A DNA stretch of 64,000 nt, taken from contig NZ_VLKF01000001.1 of NCBI RefSeq assembly GCF_007994135.1, positions 992,001-1,056,000 on the forward strand, read 5' to 3'. This document shows positions 48,204 to 57,824 of this stretch, one piece after another (positions within the stretch are counted from its first letter, which is position 1; each line of letters opens with the position of its first letter). Made by a program: the position numbers and the translations under genes. This DNA comes from Modestobacter roseus. GTDB taxonomy: Bacteria; Actinomycetota; Actinomycetes; Mycobacteriales; Geodermatophilaceae. The notes below the pieces were generated by a model. That model had not been told where the DNA came from and made no database searches. It was given only the letters and a program-made list of their open reading frames with translations.

Positions 48204-48629
48204 GTGTCCGCAGGAGAGATCGCCGGGCTGATCGCAGCCATCGCGGTGGCGTTGCTGGTGCTCATCGTGGCCGTGCCGCTGATGAAGCTGGGCCGCACGC
48301 TGGACGAGACCACGCTGACCATCCGGCAGGTCCGGGAGCAGAGCCAGCCGATCCTGAGCCAGGCGTCGACGACGGTCACCCACGTCAACGCCAACCTGGA
48401 GCGGGTCGACGACATCACCGGCAACGCGGCCAACGTCTCGAGCAACGTGGCCGCGCTGACCAGCGTCTTCGCCGCCACCCTCGGCAGCCCGCTGATCAAG
48501 GTGGCCGCGTTCAGCTACGGCGTGCGCAGCGCCGCCCGCAAGAAGCGCGAGGGCCAGGCGCTCGCCGACGCCCAGCGCTCGGTCAAGGACGAGCGGCGGG
48601 CCCGCCGCTCCGCCCGGAAGGCCGCCTGA
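48204..48629 (+). CDS. DUF948-type membrane protein
   Basis: A 141-aa protein with one N-terminal helix (EIAGLIAAIAVALLVLIVAV) and a long helical part (LMKLGRTLDETTLTIRQVRE, HVNANLERVDDITGNAANVS), as in DUF948 proteins. The C-terminus is very basic (KDERRARRSARKAA). The role is unknown. The GTG at 48204 has an AGGGG site. With the next gene it forms a pair upstream of alaS that is common in actinobacteria. Confidence 0.8.
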   Translation: MSAGEIAGLIAAIAVALLVLIVAVPLMKLGRTLDETTLTIRQVREQSQPILSQASTTVTHVNANLERVDDITGNAANVSSNVAALTSVFAATLGSPLIKVAAFSYGVRSAARKKREGQALADAQRSVKDERRARRSARKAA

Positions 48630-48916
48630 TGCGCCGGCTGTTCTGGCTGACCATGGGGGTCACCATCGGCGTCCTGGTCGTGCGCAAGCTGTCCCAGACC
48701 GCGGAGAAGCTGACGCCGCAGTCGATGGCCGGCAACCTCGCCGACGGGCTCCGCGAGCTGGCCGACGCGATCGGTGACTTCGGTGCCGACGTCCGGGCCG
48801 CGATGGTCGAGCGCGAGGAGGAGCTGCGCGCGGGCACCGGCCTGGACGCGCCGCTGCCCGACAGCTCGCAGGTCGAGCTGCCCTCCCGCCGCGGCGCGCA
48901 CGCCGCGGACAGCTGA
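48629..48916 (+). CDS. Small membrane-anchored protein (DUF6167-like)
   Basis: A 95-aa protein starting with a short helix ([15 protein letters not shown]), then [20 protein letters not shown] and an acidic helix ([17 protein letters not shown]). I know this as a conserved unknown next to alaS in actinobacteria; the family name is tentative. Its ATG overlaps the stop of the DUF948 gene. Confidence 0.75.
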   Translation: MRRLFWLTMGVTIGVLVVRKLSQTAEKLTPQSMAGNLADGLRELADAIGDFGADVRAAMVEREEELRAGTGLDAPLPDSSQVELPSRRGAHAADS

Positions 48917-48980
48917 GCCCCACCCTCCCCGCTGCCCCGACCGGGCAGCACCCGCTGGCTGGAGAACCGAGACCCACCGC

Positions 48981-51662
48981 ATGCAGACCGCCGAGATCCG
49001 CCGCCGCTTCCTGGAGCACTTCGAGCAGCGTGGGCACACCGTCGTCCCCAGCGCCTCGCTGGTGTCGCCCGACCCCTCGCTGCTGTTCACCGTGGCCGGG
49101 ATGGTGCCGTTCATCCCGTACCTGACCGGCCGGGAGCCCGCCCCGTACCCGCGGGCCACCAGCGTGCAGAAGTGCGTCCGCACCCTCGACATCGAGGAGG
49201 TGGGCAAGACCACCCGGCACGGCACGTTCTTCCAGATGAACGGCAACTTCTCCTTCGGTGACTACTTCAAGACCGAGGCGATCCAGTACGCCTGGGAGCT
49301 GGTGACCGGGTCGGTGGCCGACGGCGGGCTGGGGCTCGACCCGGAGCGGATCTGGCCGACCGTCTACCTGGACGACGACGAGGCCTTTGCGGCCTGGCGC
49401 GCGTACGTCCCGGAGGAGCGCATCCAGCGGCGCGGGATGGACGACAACTACTGGTCGACGGGAGCGCCCGGCCCGGCCGGTCCCTGCTCGGAGATCCACT
49501 ACGACCGCGGTCCGGAGTTCGGGCCCGGTGGCGGCCCGGCGGTCGACCCGACCGGCGACCGCTACCTGGAGATCTGGAACCTGGTCTTCATGCAGTACGA
49601 GCGGGGCCCGGGGGAGGGCAAGGACTTCCCGATCCTCGGCGACCTGCCCAAGCAGAACATCGACACCGGCATGGGCCTGGAGCGGGTGGCCTACCTGCTG
49701 CAGGGCGTCGACAACATGTACGAGATCGACGAGGTCGCCCCGGTGCTGCGCCGGGCCGCCGACCTGGCCGGCGTCCGCTACGGCGCCGACCACGAGGCGG
49801 ACGTCCGGCTGCGGGTGGTCGCCGACCACGTGCGCAGCGGGCTGATGCTCATCGGCGACGGCGTCACCCCCGGCAACGAGGGGCGCGGGTACATCCTCCG
49901 GCGGCTGCTGCGCCGCGCCGTCCGGTCGATGAAGCTGCTCGGCGTCGACGAGGCCACGCTGCCGGAGCTGCTGCCGGTGTCCCGCGACGCGATGAGCGCC
50001 AGCTACCCCGAGCTCGCGGGCGACTTCGCCCGGATCTCCGGGGTCGCCTACGCCGAGGAGGAGGCGTTCCGGCGCACCCTCACCGCGGGGACGGCGCTGT
50101 TCGACACCGCGGTCGGCCAGGCGAAGCAGTCCGGCACGCCGGCCCTGTCGGGTGCGCAGGCGTTCTCGCTGCACGACACCTACGGCTTCCCGATCGACGT
50201 CACCCTGGAGATGGCCGCCGAGCAGGGCGTCACCGTCGACGAGTCCGGGTTCCGCGCCCTGATGAAGGAGCAGCGCGACCGCGCCCGCGCCGATGCCCGG
50301 GCCAAGCGCACCGGCTCGGTCGACGTGCTGGCCTACCGCCGGCTGCTCAGCGAGTTCGGCCCGACCGACTGGCGCGCGTACGACGCCCTGCGCACCGACT
50401 CCCGCGTGCTGGGCGTCGTCGACGAGTCCGACGACGCCACCAGCGGCGACGCCGAGCCGGTCGTCGGCGCCGGCGGCATCACCCGGGTCGTGCTGGACCG
50501 CACCCCCTTCTACGCCGAGTCCGGCGGTCAGGTCGCCGACGCCGGCGAGCTCACCTGGGACGGCGGCCGCGCCGAGGTCATCGACGTGCAGCGCCCGGTC
50601 AAGGGCCTGGTCGCCCACCAGGTGCGGGTCCTCGAGGGCGAGCTGCGCGCCGGCACCGAGCTCACCGCCCAGGTCGACCGCGAGTGGCGGCTGTCGGCGT
50701 GCCAGGCGCACTCCGGCACGCACGTCCTGCACGCCGCGCTGCGCCAGGTGCTCGGCCCGCAGGCCCTCCAGTCCGGCTCGTACAACCGACCCGGCTACCT
50801 GCGGCTGGACTTCGCCTGGCAGGGCGCGCTCACCCCGCAGCAGCGGCTGGACATCGAGGACGTCGCCAACGCCGCCGTCCGCGCCGACCACGGGGTCCGC
50901 GCCCTGTACATGACGCTCCCCGAGGCCCGGGAGTTCGGCGCGCTGGCGCTGTTCGGTGAGACCTACGGCGAGCAGGTCCGCGTCGTCGAGATCGGCGGTG
51001 AGTGGTCCCGTGAGCTCTGCGGTGGCACCCACGTGCGCGGGAGCGCGCAGATCGGCACCCTGGCCCTGACCGGCGAGAGCTCGGTCGGGTCCGGTGCCCG
51101 CCGGGTCGAGGCGGCCGTGGGCCTGGAGGGCTTCCGCTACCTGGCCCGGGAGCGCGACCTGGTGCGCCAGCTCGCCGACCTGCTCAAGACGCCGCAGGAC
51201 GGCATCGTCGACCGGGTCAGCGGCATGCTGTCCCGGCTCCGCGACGCCGACAAGGAGCTCGCCGACCTGCGCGCCCAGCAGACGCTGGCCGCCGCCGGTG
51301 ACCTGGCCGGGGCGGCGACCGACGTGGGCGGCGTCGCGGTGGTCACCGGGGCGCCGGCCGGCCTGTCCGGTGGCGACCTGCGCAGCCTCGCCCTGGACGT
51401 CCGGGGCCGCCTCGGGGAGAAGCCGGCCGCGGTCGTGCTCGCCTCCGCGGCCGACGGCAAGGTCGCCCTCATCGCCGCGGTGAACCCGGCCGCGCAGCAG
51501 CGCGGGCTCTCCGCCAACGACCTGCTCAAGGCGGCGGCCGGCCCGGTCGGCGGCCGTGGCGGCGGCAAGCCGGACGTCGCCCAGGGGGGCGGCACCGACC
51601 CCGCGGGCATCCCGGCGGCGCTCGCCGCCGTCCAGCAGGCGATCGGGGCGGCCGGCTCGTGA
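48981..51662 (+). CDS. alaS: Alanyl-tRNA synthetase
   Basis: Class II synthetase, 893 aa. The start [20 protein letters not shown] is typical. The catalytic core has [38 protein letters not shown] and [12 protein letters not shown], then [20 protein letters not shown]. The editing domain has [18 protein letters not shown] (HxxxH) and [20 protein letters not shown] (C-x3-H). The C-terminal DHHA1 domain ends [20 protein letters not shown]. The ATG at 48981 follows a 64-base gap. Confidence 0.97.
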   Translation: MQTAEIRRRFLEHFEQRGHTVVPSASLVSPDPSLLFTVAGMVPFIPYLTGREPAPYPRATSVQKCVRTLDIEEVGKTTRHGTFFQMNGNFSFGDYFKTEAIQYAWELVTGSVADGGLGLDPERIWPTVYLDDDEAFAAWRAYVPEERIQRRGMDDNYWSTGAPGPAGPCSEIHYDRGPEFGPGGGPAVDPTGDRYLEIWNLVFMQYERGPGEGKDFPILGDLPKQNIDTGMGLERVAYLLQGVDNMYEIDEVAPVLRRAADLAGVRYGADHEADVRLRVVADHVRSGLMLIGDGVTPGNEGRGYILRRLLRRAVRSMKLLGVDEATLPELLPVSRDAMSASYPELAGDFARISGVAYAEEEAFRRTLTAGTALFDTAVGQAKQSGTPALSGAQAFSLHDTYGFPIDVTLEMAAEQGVTVDESGFRALMKEQRDRARADARAKRTGSVDVLAYRRLLSEFGPTDWRAYDALRTDSRVLGVVDESDDATSGDAEPVVGAGGITRVVLDRTPFYAESGGQVADAGELTWDGGRAEVIDVQRPVKGLVAHQVRVLEGELRAGTELTAQVDREWRLSACQAHSGTHVLHAALRQVLGPQALQSGSYNRPGYLRLDFAWQGALTPQQRLDIEDVANAAVRADHGVRALYMTLPEAREFGALALFGETYGEQVRVVEIGGEWSRELCGGTHVRGSAQIGTLALTGESSVGSGARRVEAAVGLEGFRYLARERDLVRQLADLLKTPQDGIVDRVSGMLSRLRDADKELADLRAQQTLAAAGDLAGAATDVGGVAVVTGAPAGLSGGDLRSLALDVRGRLGEKPAAVVLASAADGKVALIAAVNPAAQQRGLSANDLLKAAAGPVGGRGGGKPDVAQGGGTDPAGIPAALAAVQQAIGAAGS

Positions 51663-52099
51663 CCAGTTCGTCCGACGGGCCCGGTACCGGACCGGGGGAG
51701 GAGCCGATCGCCCGGACCGGCCGTCCGCCGGTGCCCGGCCGGGCACCGACGGACGACGGTCCGGCCGGACCGCGGGGCGGTGAGTGGGCCGGCGAGGCGC
51801 AGCACGGCACCGGGCAGCACCACACCGGGCAGGACCACACCGGGCAGGACCACACCGGGCAGCACGGCACCGGGCAGCACCACACCGAGCGCGTGCCCTT
51901 CCCGCTGCCCGCGCTGCACCGGTCGTCGCCGCAGGCCCCGCAGACCGGCGAGCTCCGCCTGGGCGGCTACCCACCCCAGGTCCCCGGCGCGGCCCGCCGC
52001 GCCGAACCGGCCACCGCAGCGGAGCGCACCGCCGGGGAGTCCACCGTCGAGGAGCCCACCGCAGCGGCCGAGGACGCCGACCCGCGGAACCGACCGTGA
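51659..52099 (+). CDS. Disordered hypothetical protein with HTGQ repeats
   Basis: A 146-aa protein I do not recognise. It is low in hydrophobic residues and rich in Gly, Pro, His, Thr and Glu. Its middle holds five 5-residue repeats of the type H-H-T-G-Q / D-H-T-G-Q. The region after it ([20 protein letters not shown]) may be a short conserved segment. The GTG overlaps the alaS stop and its own stop overlaps the ruvX start, so it is read as part of the alaS-ruvX-mltG operon. It may be a fast-evolving linker gene. Confidence 0.6.
   Translation: MTSSSDGPGTGPGEEPIARTGRPPVPGRAPTDDGPAGPRGGEWAGEAQHGTGQHHTGQDHTGQDHTGQHGTGQHHTERVPFPLPALHRSSPQAPQTGELRLGGYPPQVPGAARRAEPATAAERTAGESTVEEPTAAAEDADPRNRP
51803..51889 (+). 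repeat. 15-bp coding repeats
   Basis: Five 15-base units of the type GAC-CAC-ACC-GGG-CAG and a partial sixth (CACCACACCGAG). Their order is mirror-like: GGC variants at both ends and CAC variants inside. Confidence 0.85.
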
Positions 52100-52581
52100 C
52101 CGAGCCGGACGGGTCCGGCGCGGTCTGGGTCCCGGGTCGGCGGCTGGGCATCGACGTCGGCACGGTCCGGGTCGGCGTCGCCCTCTCCGACGCGACCGGC
52201 ATGCTCGCCAGCCCGTTGGAGACCGTGCGCCGCGCCAAGGACCAGCGGGACCTGGACCACCTGGCTGGGCTGGTTGTGACACACGAGGTGGTCGAGGTGG
52301 TTGTGGGATTGCCAAAGCACCTCTCCGGTGCGTCAGGGTCCTCGGCAAGAGATGCCAGCGCATACGCTCAGGATCTGGCCAGCCGCATCGGGGACGTCCC
52401 CGTGCACCTCGTCGACGAAAGGCTCTCCACCGTGACCGCCGCCACTCACCTGCGTGCCCGGGGCATCGACAGCCGCCGGCAGCGGTCGGTGATCGACCAG
52501 GCCGCCGCGGTCGTCATCTTGCAGAGCCATCTCGACAGGCGACCTCGCACTGGCCCCGACTCCGGGGGGCGCACCTCGTGA
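52096..52581 (+). CDS. ruvX: Holliday junction resolvase-like protein RuvX/YqgF
   Basis: RNase H-fold nuclease of about 161 aa, needed for 16S rRNA 5' maturation or DNA junction cutting. The acidic sites are Asp in RLGIDVGTVRVGVALSD, Glu in VEVVVGLPKHLSG, and Asp in VHLVDERLSTVTA and RSVIDQAAAVVILQ. The GTG overlaps the upstream stop, and its stop overlaps the mltG start. Confidence 0.93.
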   Translation: MTEPDGSGAVWVPGRRLGIDVGTVRVGVALSDATGMLASPLETVRRAKDQRDLDHLAGLVVTHEVVEVVVGLPKHLSGASGSSARDASAYAQDLASRIGDVPVHLVDERLSTVTAATHLRARGIDSRRQRSVIDQAAAVVILQSHLDRRPRTGPDSGGRTS

Positions 52582-54557
52582 CCGACCCGACGACGCCGCG
52601 CCCGCGCGGCCGACACTCCGGACTCGACGCGGTCGAGGGCTCCGGACGCCCCGCCGCCGAGCTGCTGGCCGCCTGGAACGGCGCCACGACGGGGCTGGCG
52701 GACGACCAGGACGACCGTCCCGCCGGCCGGCCCGGCCGTCGGCGGCACATGGCCGAGTCCGACACCGGCGCCCTGCCCGGCTCCCGGGTGCTGCGCGGCG
52801 GCGCCGCGGCTGCTGCGACGCCGGCCGGCTGGGCCCGCGCCGCCGGCACGGTGCCCGCCGCGCGGCCGGCCGCGGACGTCGCACCGCGCACCACCGAGCT
52901 CGACGTCCCACCGCTGGCACCGGGCCGTGTCCCGTCCGGCCGGCGGGTCCCGGCCGGGCGGACCCCCGACGACGACCGCCCGCAGCCGCGCGCCGGCGAC
53001 CCGGTCGAGCCCGCACTCGACGACGACCGCTTCACCGTGGGCGACACCGACCCGAGCTGGCGCGCCGGGCGCCGGCTGGTGCCCGATGTGCCGCCGCCGG
53101 CCGGCGGCCTGGGCGTGCTCGTCGGTGCCCGGCCAGCGGCTGCGGCCACGGCGCCGGCGCTGAACACCGGCGAGATCGCCACCGAGGTCCACCCCGTGGT
53201 CCGGGCCGACGGTCCCGCCCGGGAGCAGGACGCCGACGAGTTCGGTGCCGACGACGACACCGCCTGGACCCGCGACGACGCCCTCGCGTGGTCGGAGCAG
53301 GAGTGGCGCCAGGGCGGTGACCTGGACGGGGACGAGGGCCGCACCGACCACGGATCCCCCGACAACGTGCACCATGGCGGCATGGAGTCCGACGACCAGC
53401 ACCCCGACGACGTCCCGCACGACGGGACCGGTGGCCTGGACGTCCTGGGCGGCGGCGGCTCCGGTGGCGGCGGTCGCGGCCGTCGCGGCGGGTCCAGCCG
53501 TGGCGGAGGCGCACCGAGCGGCCGTCGCCGCCCGGTGACGATCGTGCTGTCGCTGCTGGTGCTCGGCGGGCTGGTCGCGGGCATCGTGTTCGGCGGGCAG
53601 GCGCTGTGGCGCACGCTCAACCCGGCGTCGGAGGACTACACCGGTGCCGGCACCGGCGCCGTCGAGGTGCGGGTGAACCAGGGCGACTCGTTGCGGGCGA
53701 TCGCCGGTGCGCTGGAGTCCGCCGGCGTCATCGCCTCGACCGGTCCGTTCCTGGAGGCGGCCGAGGCCGACTCCTCGGCCACCGGCATCCAGCCCGGCGT
53801 CTACGCGATGCGGGAGCAGATGTCCGGCGCCGCGGCCCTGGACCTGATGCTGCACCCCGAGACCCGCATGGTCACCAAGGTCACCCTGCGCGAAGGCCTC
53901 ACCGTCACCCAGACGCTGGCCCAGCTGGCCGAGGCGACCGGCATCCCGCTGGCCGAGTGGGAGGCGGCCGCGGCCGACCCGGCGGCGCTCGGTCTGCCGG
54001 CCTACGCCGGCGGCATGCTCGAGGGCTTCCTCTTCCCGGCGACCTACGACGTGACCCCCGACGACACCCCCACCTCGGTCCTCTCGGCGATGATCACGCG
54101 CGCCGACCAGGTGCTCACCCAGCTGAACGTGCCGGCCGAGCGGCGGCTGGAGGTCGTCACCAAGGCCAGCCTGGTGCAGGCCGAGGCCGGCAACGTCACC
54201 GACATGGGCATGGTGGCGCGGGTGCTGGAGAACCGGCTGGCCGACGGCATGGCGCTGCAGCTGGACACCACCGTCAACTACGCCAACGGCAAGAGCGGCA
54301 TCACCACGACGGCGGAGGACCGGGCCAACCCGTCGCCGTACAACACCTACGCGAACCCGGGGCTGCCGCCGGGCGCGATCAGCAACCCTGGCGAGGACGC
54401 GATCGCCGCGGTGCTCAACCCGACCCCGGGCGACTGGCGCTACTTCGTGGTGGTCGACCCCGACACCGGGGAGACCCGCTTCGCGGTGACCGGCCAGGAG
54501 CACCAGCAGAACGTCCTGCTCTTCCAGCAGTGGCTGCGGGACAACCCGGGCAACTGA
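52578..54557 (+). CDS. mltG: Endolytic murein transglycosylase MltG
   Basis: Cuts growing glycan strands to set peptidoglycan chain ends; 659 aa, about twice the E. coli length. Residues 1-315 are cytoplasmic and disordered (Pro, Arg, Asp, His-rich, ending in a Gly/Arg tract). One helix follows (TIVLSLLVLGGLVAGIVFGG), then a LysM-like part (VRVNQGDSLRAIAGALESAG) and the YceG domain: MLEGFLFPATYDVTPDDTPT, VTKASLVQAEAGNVTDMGMV (catalytic Glu in VQAE), NRLADGMALQLDTTVNYANG and YNTYANPGLPPGAISNPGED. It overlaps ruvX and precedes aroE. Confidence 0.94.
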   Translation: MTDPTTPRPRGRHSGLDAVEGSGRPAAELLAAWNGATTGLADDQDDRPAGRPGRRRHMAESDTGALPGSRVLRGGAAAAATPAGWARAAGTVPAARPAADVAPRTTELDVPPLAPGRVPSGRRVPAGRTPDDDRPQPRAGDPVEPALDDDRFTVGDTDPSWRAGRRLVPDVPPPAGGLGVLVGARPAAAATAPALNTGEIATEVHPVVRADGPAREQDADEFGADDDTAWTRDDALAWSEQEWRQGGDLDGDEGRTDHGSPDNVHHGGMESDDQHPDDVPHDGTGGLDVLGGGGSGGGGRGRRGGSSRGGGAPSGRRRPVTIVLSLLVLGGLVAGIVFGGQALWRTLNPASEDYTGAGTGAVEVRVNQGDSLRAIAGALESAGVIASTGPFLEAAEADSSATGIQPGVYAMREQMSGAAALDLMLHPETRMVTKVTLREGLTVTQTLAQLAEATGIPLAEWEAAAADPAALGLPAYAGGMLEGFLFPATYDVTPDDTPTSVLSAMITRADQVLTQLNVPAERRLEVVTKASLVQAEAGNVTDMGMVARVLENRLADGMALQLDTTVNYANGKSGITTTAEDRANPSPYNTYANPGLPPGAISNPGEDAIAAVLNPTPGDWRYFVVVDPDTGETRFAVTGQEHQQNVLLFQQWLRDNPGN

Positions 54558-54571
54558 GCGGCGGGCCGGGG

Positions 54572-55369
54572 GTGGGCGGGCGTGCCGCCGTCCTCGGCCG
54601 GCCGGTCAGCCACTCCTTGTCCCCGCTGCTGCACCGGGCGGCCTACGCGGCGCTGGGCCTGGACGGCTGGACGTACGACGCGCTGGACATCGGCGCGGAG
54701 GACCTGCCGGTGCTGCTGGCCGGGTTGGGCCCCGAGTGGCGCGGCTTCTCGGTGACCATGCCGTGCAAGCAGGCGGCGGTCGAGGTCGCCGACGAGGTCG
54801 ACCAGCTGCCCCGGCTGCTGCACGCGGCCAACACGCTGGTGCGCACCGACCGCGGCTGGCGGGCGGAGAACACCGACGTCCAGGGCGTCGGGATGGCCTT
54901 GCAGCTGGGCGGGGTCGAGCAGGTCGACCACGCCGCCGTGCTGGGCGCGGGCGGCACCGCGGCCGCCGCGGTCACCGCCCTGGCGTCGCTGGGCGCCCGG
55001 CGGATCGACGTCGTCGTCCGGGAGCCGGCCCGCGCCCGGGACCTGCTGCGGGTCATCGACGAGCTGGGCGTCACCGCCGACGTGCAGCGGCTGGACCGCA
55101 CCGGCACCGTGGCAGCACCCGTCGTGGTGAGCACCGTGCCCGTGGCCGGGCAGTCGGCCGTGGCCGACCTGGCCTGGTGGCGCGGGCAGACGGTGCTCGA
55201 CGTGCTCTACGCCGGCTGGCCCACCCCGCTGGCGCAGCGGGTGCAGGAGGCCGGCGGCGCCACGATCAGCGGCCTGGAGGTGCTGTTCTGGCAGGCCACC
55301 GCGCAGGTGGAGCTGATGACCGGGCTGCCCGCGCCGATCGCGGCGATGCGCGCCGCGCTGGACGCCTGA
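54572..55369 (+). CDS. aroE: Shikimate dehydrogenase
   Basis: NADPH-dependent reduction of 3-dehydroshikimate to shikimate; 265 aa. The substrate site has AVLGRPVSHSLSPLLHRAAY, the catalytic Lys in SVTMPCKQAAVEV and the Asp in AENTDVQGVGMAL. The NADP fold has AAVLGAGGTAAAAVTALASL. The GTG at 54572 was chosen (VGGRAAVLG); its ribosome binding site is poor, so coupling to mltG is likely. It begins the chorismate cluster. Confidence 0.94.
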   Translation: MGGRAAVLGRPVSHSLSPLLHRAAYAALGLDGWTYDALDIGAEDLPVLLAGLGPEWRGFSVTMPCKQAAVEVADEVDQLPRLLHAANTLVRTDRGWRAENTDVQGVGMALQLGGVEQVDHAAVLGAGGTAAAAVTALASLGARRIDVVVREPARARDLLRVIDELGVTADVQRLDRTGTVAAPVVVSTVPVAGQSAVADLAWWRGQTVLDVLYAGWPTPLAQRVQEAGGATISGLEVLFWQATAQVELMTGLPAPIAAMRAALDA

Positions 55370-55379
55370 CCCGCCCCCG

Positions 55380-56036
55380 GTGATCGCCGCGTTGGCCGCC
55401 GCCGGCGCCCTGCTCGGTGGGCTGCTGGGCCCGCGGCTGGCCGCCGCGACGGTGCGGCTGGCCCGGCGTGACCCCACTGCCCGGCCGGCTCCCCGCCGCG
55501 TCGTCGCCACCTGCCTGGTCGCCGCGGCGGCGATCGCGGCCGCGCCCGTCCTCGCCGGCCTGCGGCCGGCCGCCGTCGCGCTGGCCTGGTTCGGCGGGGC
55601 CGCCGTCGTCCTGGCCGGGGTCGACCTGGCCAGCCACCGGCTGCCCGACCGGGTCACCGCGCCGGCGGCGCTCGGCGTCGCCGCCGCGCTCACGGTGGAC
55701 GCCGCCGTCACCGGCACCTGGCCGGCCGTGGGCCGGGCCCTGCTCGCCGCCGCCGTGGCGTGGGCGGTGCTCACCGGGGTCCGGCTGGTCGACCCCCGGT
55801 CGTTCGGCGGCGGGGACGTCAAGCTGCTCGGGCTGCTCGGCCTGCTGCTGGGCTGGGCCGGGTGGGACGTGCTGCTCACCGGGGTGTTCGCCGGGCTGCT
55901 GATCGGCGCGCTCGGGTCGCTGCTGCTGATCGCCACCGGTCGCGCGCAGTGGCGGACGGCGATCGCGTTCGGCCCGCCGCTGCTGCTCGGCGCCTACGTC
56001 GCCCTCGCCCTGGCGGGACCGCTGCCGGGAGCCTGA
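55380..56036 (+). CDS. A24-family prepilin peptidase
   Basis: Integral membrane aspartyl protease of 218 aa that would cut type IV pilin-like leader peptides. Both Asp motifs are present: VVLAGVDLASHRLPDRVTAP and RSFGGGDVKLLGLLGLLLGW. The N-terminal methyltransferase domain of classic PilD is missing, as in Tad/TadV types. About seven helices. It stands between aroE and aroC; no pilin or pilus motor is in this window. The GTG start is at 55380. Confidence 0.88.
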   Translation: MIAALAAAGALLGGLLGPRLAAATVRLARRDPTARPAPRRVVATCLVAAAAIAAAPVLAGLRPAAVALAWFGGAAVVLAGVDLASHRLPDRVTAPAALGVAAALTVDAAVTGTWPAVGRALLAAAVAWAVLTGVRLVDPRSFGGGDVKLLGLLGLLLGWAGWDVLLTGVFAGLLIGALGSLLLIATGRAQWRTAIAFGPPLLLGAYVALALAGPLPGA

Positions 56037-56094
56037 GCCCGGGCGCCCGGGGTGAGCCCAGGGCCCGCGCCGGGCGGCTGGCATGATCTGGCCC

Positions 56095-57288
56095 ATGTTG
56101 CGCTGGCTGACCGCCGGTGAGTCGCACGGCCAGCAGCTCACCGCCATCCTCGAAGGTCTCCCCGCGGGCGTGCGGGTGCAGACCACCGACCTCGACGCCC
56201 AGCTCGCCCGCCGCCGCCTGGGGCACGGCCGCAGCGCTCGGATGAGCTTCGAGGAGGACGTCGTCACCCTCACCGGCGGCGTCCGGCACGGGATCACCCA
56301 GGGCGGGCCGATCGCCGTCCAGATCGGCAACACCGAGTGGCCCAAGTGGTCCACCGTGATGTCCGCCGACCCGGTCGACCCGCAGGTGCTCGAGGGGCAG
56401 GCGCGCAACGCCCCGCTCACCCGGCCCCGCCCCGGCCACGCCGACCTCGCCGGGCTGCAGAAGTACGGCTTCGACGACGTGCGCCCCGTGCTGGAGCGCG
56501 CCAGCGCCCGGGAGACCGCGGCCCGGGTGGCGCTCGGCACCGTGGCCCGCCAGTTCCTCGACCAGGTGCTCGGCGTGCAGGTGGTCAGCCACGTCGTCGG
56601 CATCGGTCCGGTCACCGTGCCGTCCGGCGTCCTCCCCGGTCCCGCGGACAACCCCCGGATCGACGAGGACCCGGTCCGCTGCGCCGACCCGGACACCAGC
56701 GGCCTGATGGTCGCCGAGGTCGACGACGCCCGGAAGTCCGGCGACACCCTCGGCGGCGTGATCGAGGTGGTCGTGCACGGCCTGCCGCCGGGTCTGGGCA
56801 GCCACGTGCACTGGGACCGCCGGCTGGACTCCCGGCTGGCCGGAGCGCTGATGGGCGTCCAGTCGGTGAAGGCCGTGGAGGTCGGTGACGGTCTGGAGAC
56901 CGCCCGCCGCCGCGGCTCGGTCGCCCACGACGAGATCGAGCTGGTCGACTCCGTGGACGGGGGGCAGAGCCTGTCGCGGCGCACCGACCGCGCCGGCGGC
57001 ATCGAGGGCGGCATGACCAACGGCGAGGTGCTCCGGGTGCGGGCGGCCATGAAGCCGATCAGTACCGTGCCCCGCGCCCTGGACACCGTCGACGTCAGCA
57101 CGAAGGAGGCGGCGGTCGCGATCAACCAGCGCTCCGACGCCTGCGCCGTGCCGCGCGGCAGCGTGGTGATGGAGGCGATGGTCGCCCTGGTCCTCGCCGA
57201 CGCCGTGCTGGAGAAGTTCGGCGGCGACTCGGTGCCCGAGACCCGGCGCAACGTGCAGGGCTACCTCGACGCGCTGCCGATCCGGTGA
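56095..57288 (+). CDS. aroC: Chorismate synthase
   Basis: Last step of the shikimate pathway: EPSP to chorismate with reduced FMN; 397 aa. Signature runs: [100 protein letters not shown] and [20 protein letters not shown]. The ATG at 56095 was preferred to the one four codons earlier because the family starts at [12 protein letters not shown]. Its stop overlaps aroK. Confidence 0.97.
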   Translation: MLRWLTAGESHGQQLTAILEGLPAGVRVQTTDLDAQLARRRLGHGRSARMSFEEDVVTLTGGVRHGITQGGPIAVQIGNTEWPKWSTVMSADPVDPQVLEGQARNAPLTRPRPGHADLAGLQKYGFDDVRPVLERASARETAARVALGTVARQFLDQVLGVQVVSHVVGIGPVTVPSGVLPGPADNPRIDEDPVRCADPDTSGLMVAEVDDARKSGDTLGGVIEVVVHGLPPGLGSHVHWDRRLDSRLAGALMGVQSVKAVEVGDGLETARRRGSVAHDEIELVDSVDGGQSLSRRTDRAGGIEGGMTNGEVLRVRAAMKPISTVPRALDTVDVSTKEAAVAINQRSDACAVPRGSVVMEAMVALVLADAVLEKFGGDSVPETRRNVQGYLDALPIR

Positions 57289-57824
57289 CGTCCGCGACCG
57301 GTCCGCGGCTGGTGCTCGTCGGCCCGCCGGCATCGGGCAAGACCACGGTCGGCACCGCGGTGGCCGCCGCGCTCGGCGCGTCGTTCCGGGACACCGACGC
57401 CGACGTCGAGGCGGAGACCGGCAGCACGATCGCCGACCTGTTCGTCCAGCAGGGGGAGCCGCACTTCCGCGCGCTGGAGGAGCGGGCGGTCGCCCGGGCG
57501 CTCGCCGAGCACCCCGGCGTGCTCGCCCTCGGCGGGGGCGCGGTGACCAGCGAGGCCAGCCGTGCCCTGCTGGTCGCGCACGGCCGGGCCGGTGGCGCGG
57601 TCGTCTGGCTGGACGTCGACGTGCCGTCCGCGGCCCGCCGGGTGGGGCTGTCCCGGGACCGGCCGCTGCTGGCGGTCAACCCGCGCGCCATGCTCCGCAC
57701 CATGCTCGAGGCCCGCGCTCCGCTCTACGCCGAGGTCGCCACCGCGACCGTCTCCACCAGTGACCGGGAGGTCGACGCCGTCGTGGCCGAGGTGCTCGCC
57801 AGCGTCCGTGAGGTGCGCCGGTGA
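57285..57824 (+). CDS. aroK: Shikimate kinase
   Basis: Phosphorylates shikimate; 179 aa. P-loop [20 protein letters not shown], substrate-binding Asp in [13 protein letters not shown], Walker B-like [14 protein letters not shown] and the lid Arg in [18 protein letters not shown]. The GTG overlaps the aroC stop; the stop overlaps aroB. Confidence 0.95.
   Translation: MTSATGPRLVLVGPPASGKTTVGTAVAAALGASFRDTDADVEAETGSTIADLFVQQGEPHFRALEERAVARALAEHPGVLALGGGAVTSEASRALLVAHGRAGGAVVWLDVDVPSAARRVGLSRDRPLLAVNPRAMLRTMLEARAPLYAEVATATVSTSDREVDAVVAEVLASVREVRR

Noticed and set aside
48660-52238. Very long open frame on the minus strand opposite alaS (and similar ones opposite polA, nadE and relA)
   Set aside because: High GC with G/C at third positions removes stop codons from the antisense frames. 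The products are Arg/Gly/Pro/Val-rich with no domains, while the plus strand encodes clear enzymes.
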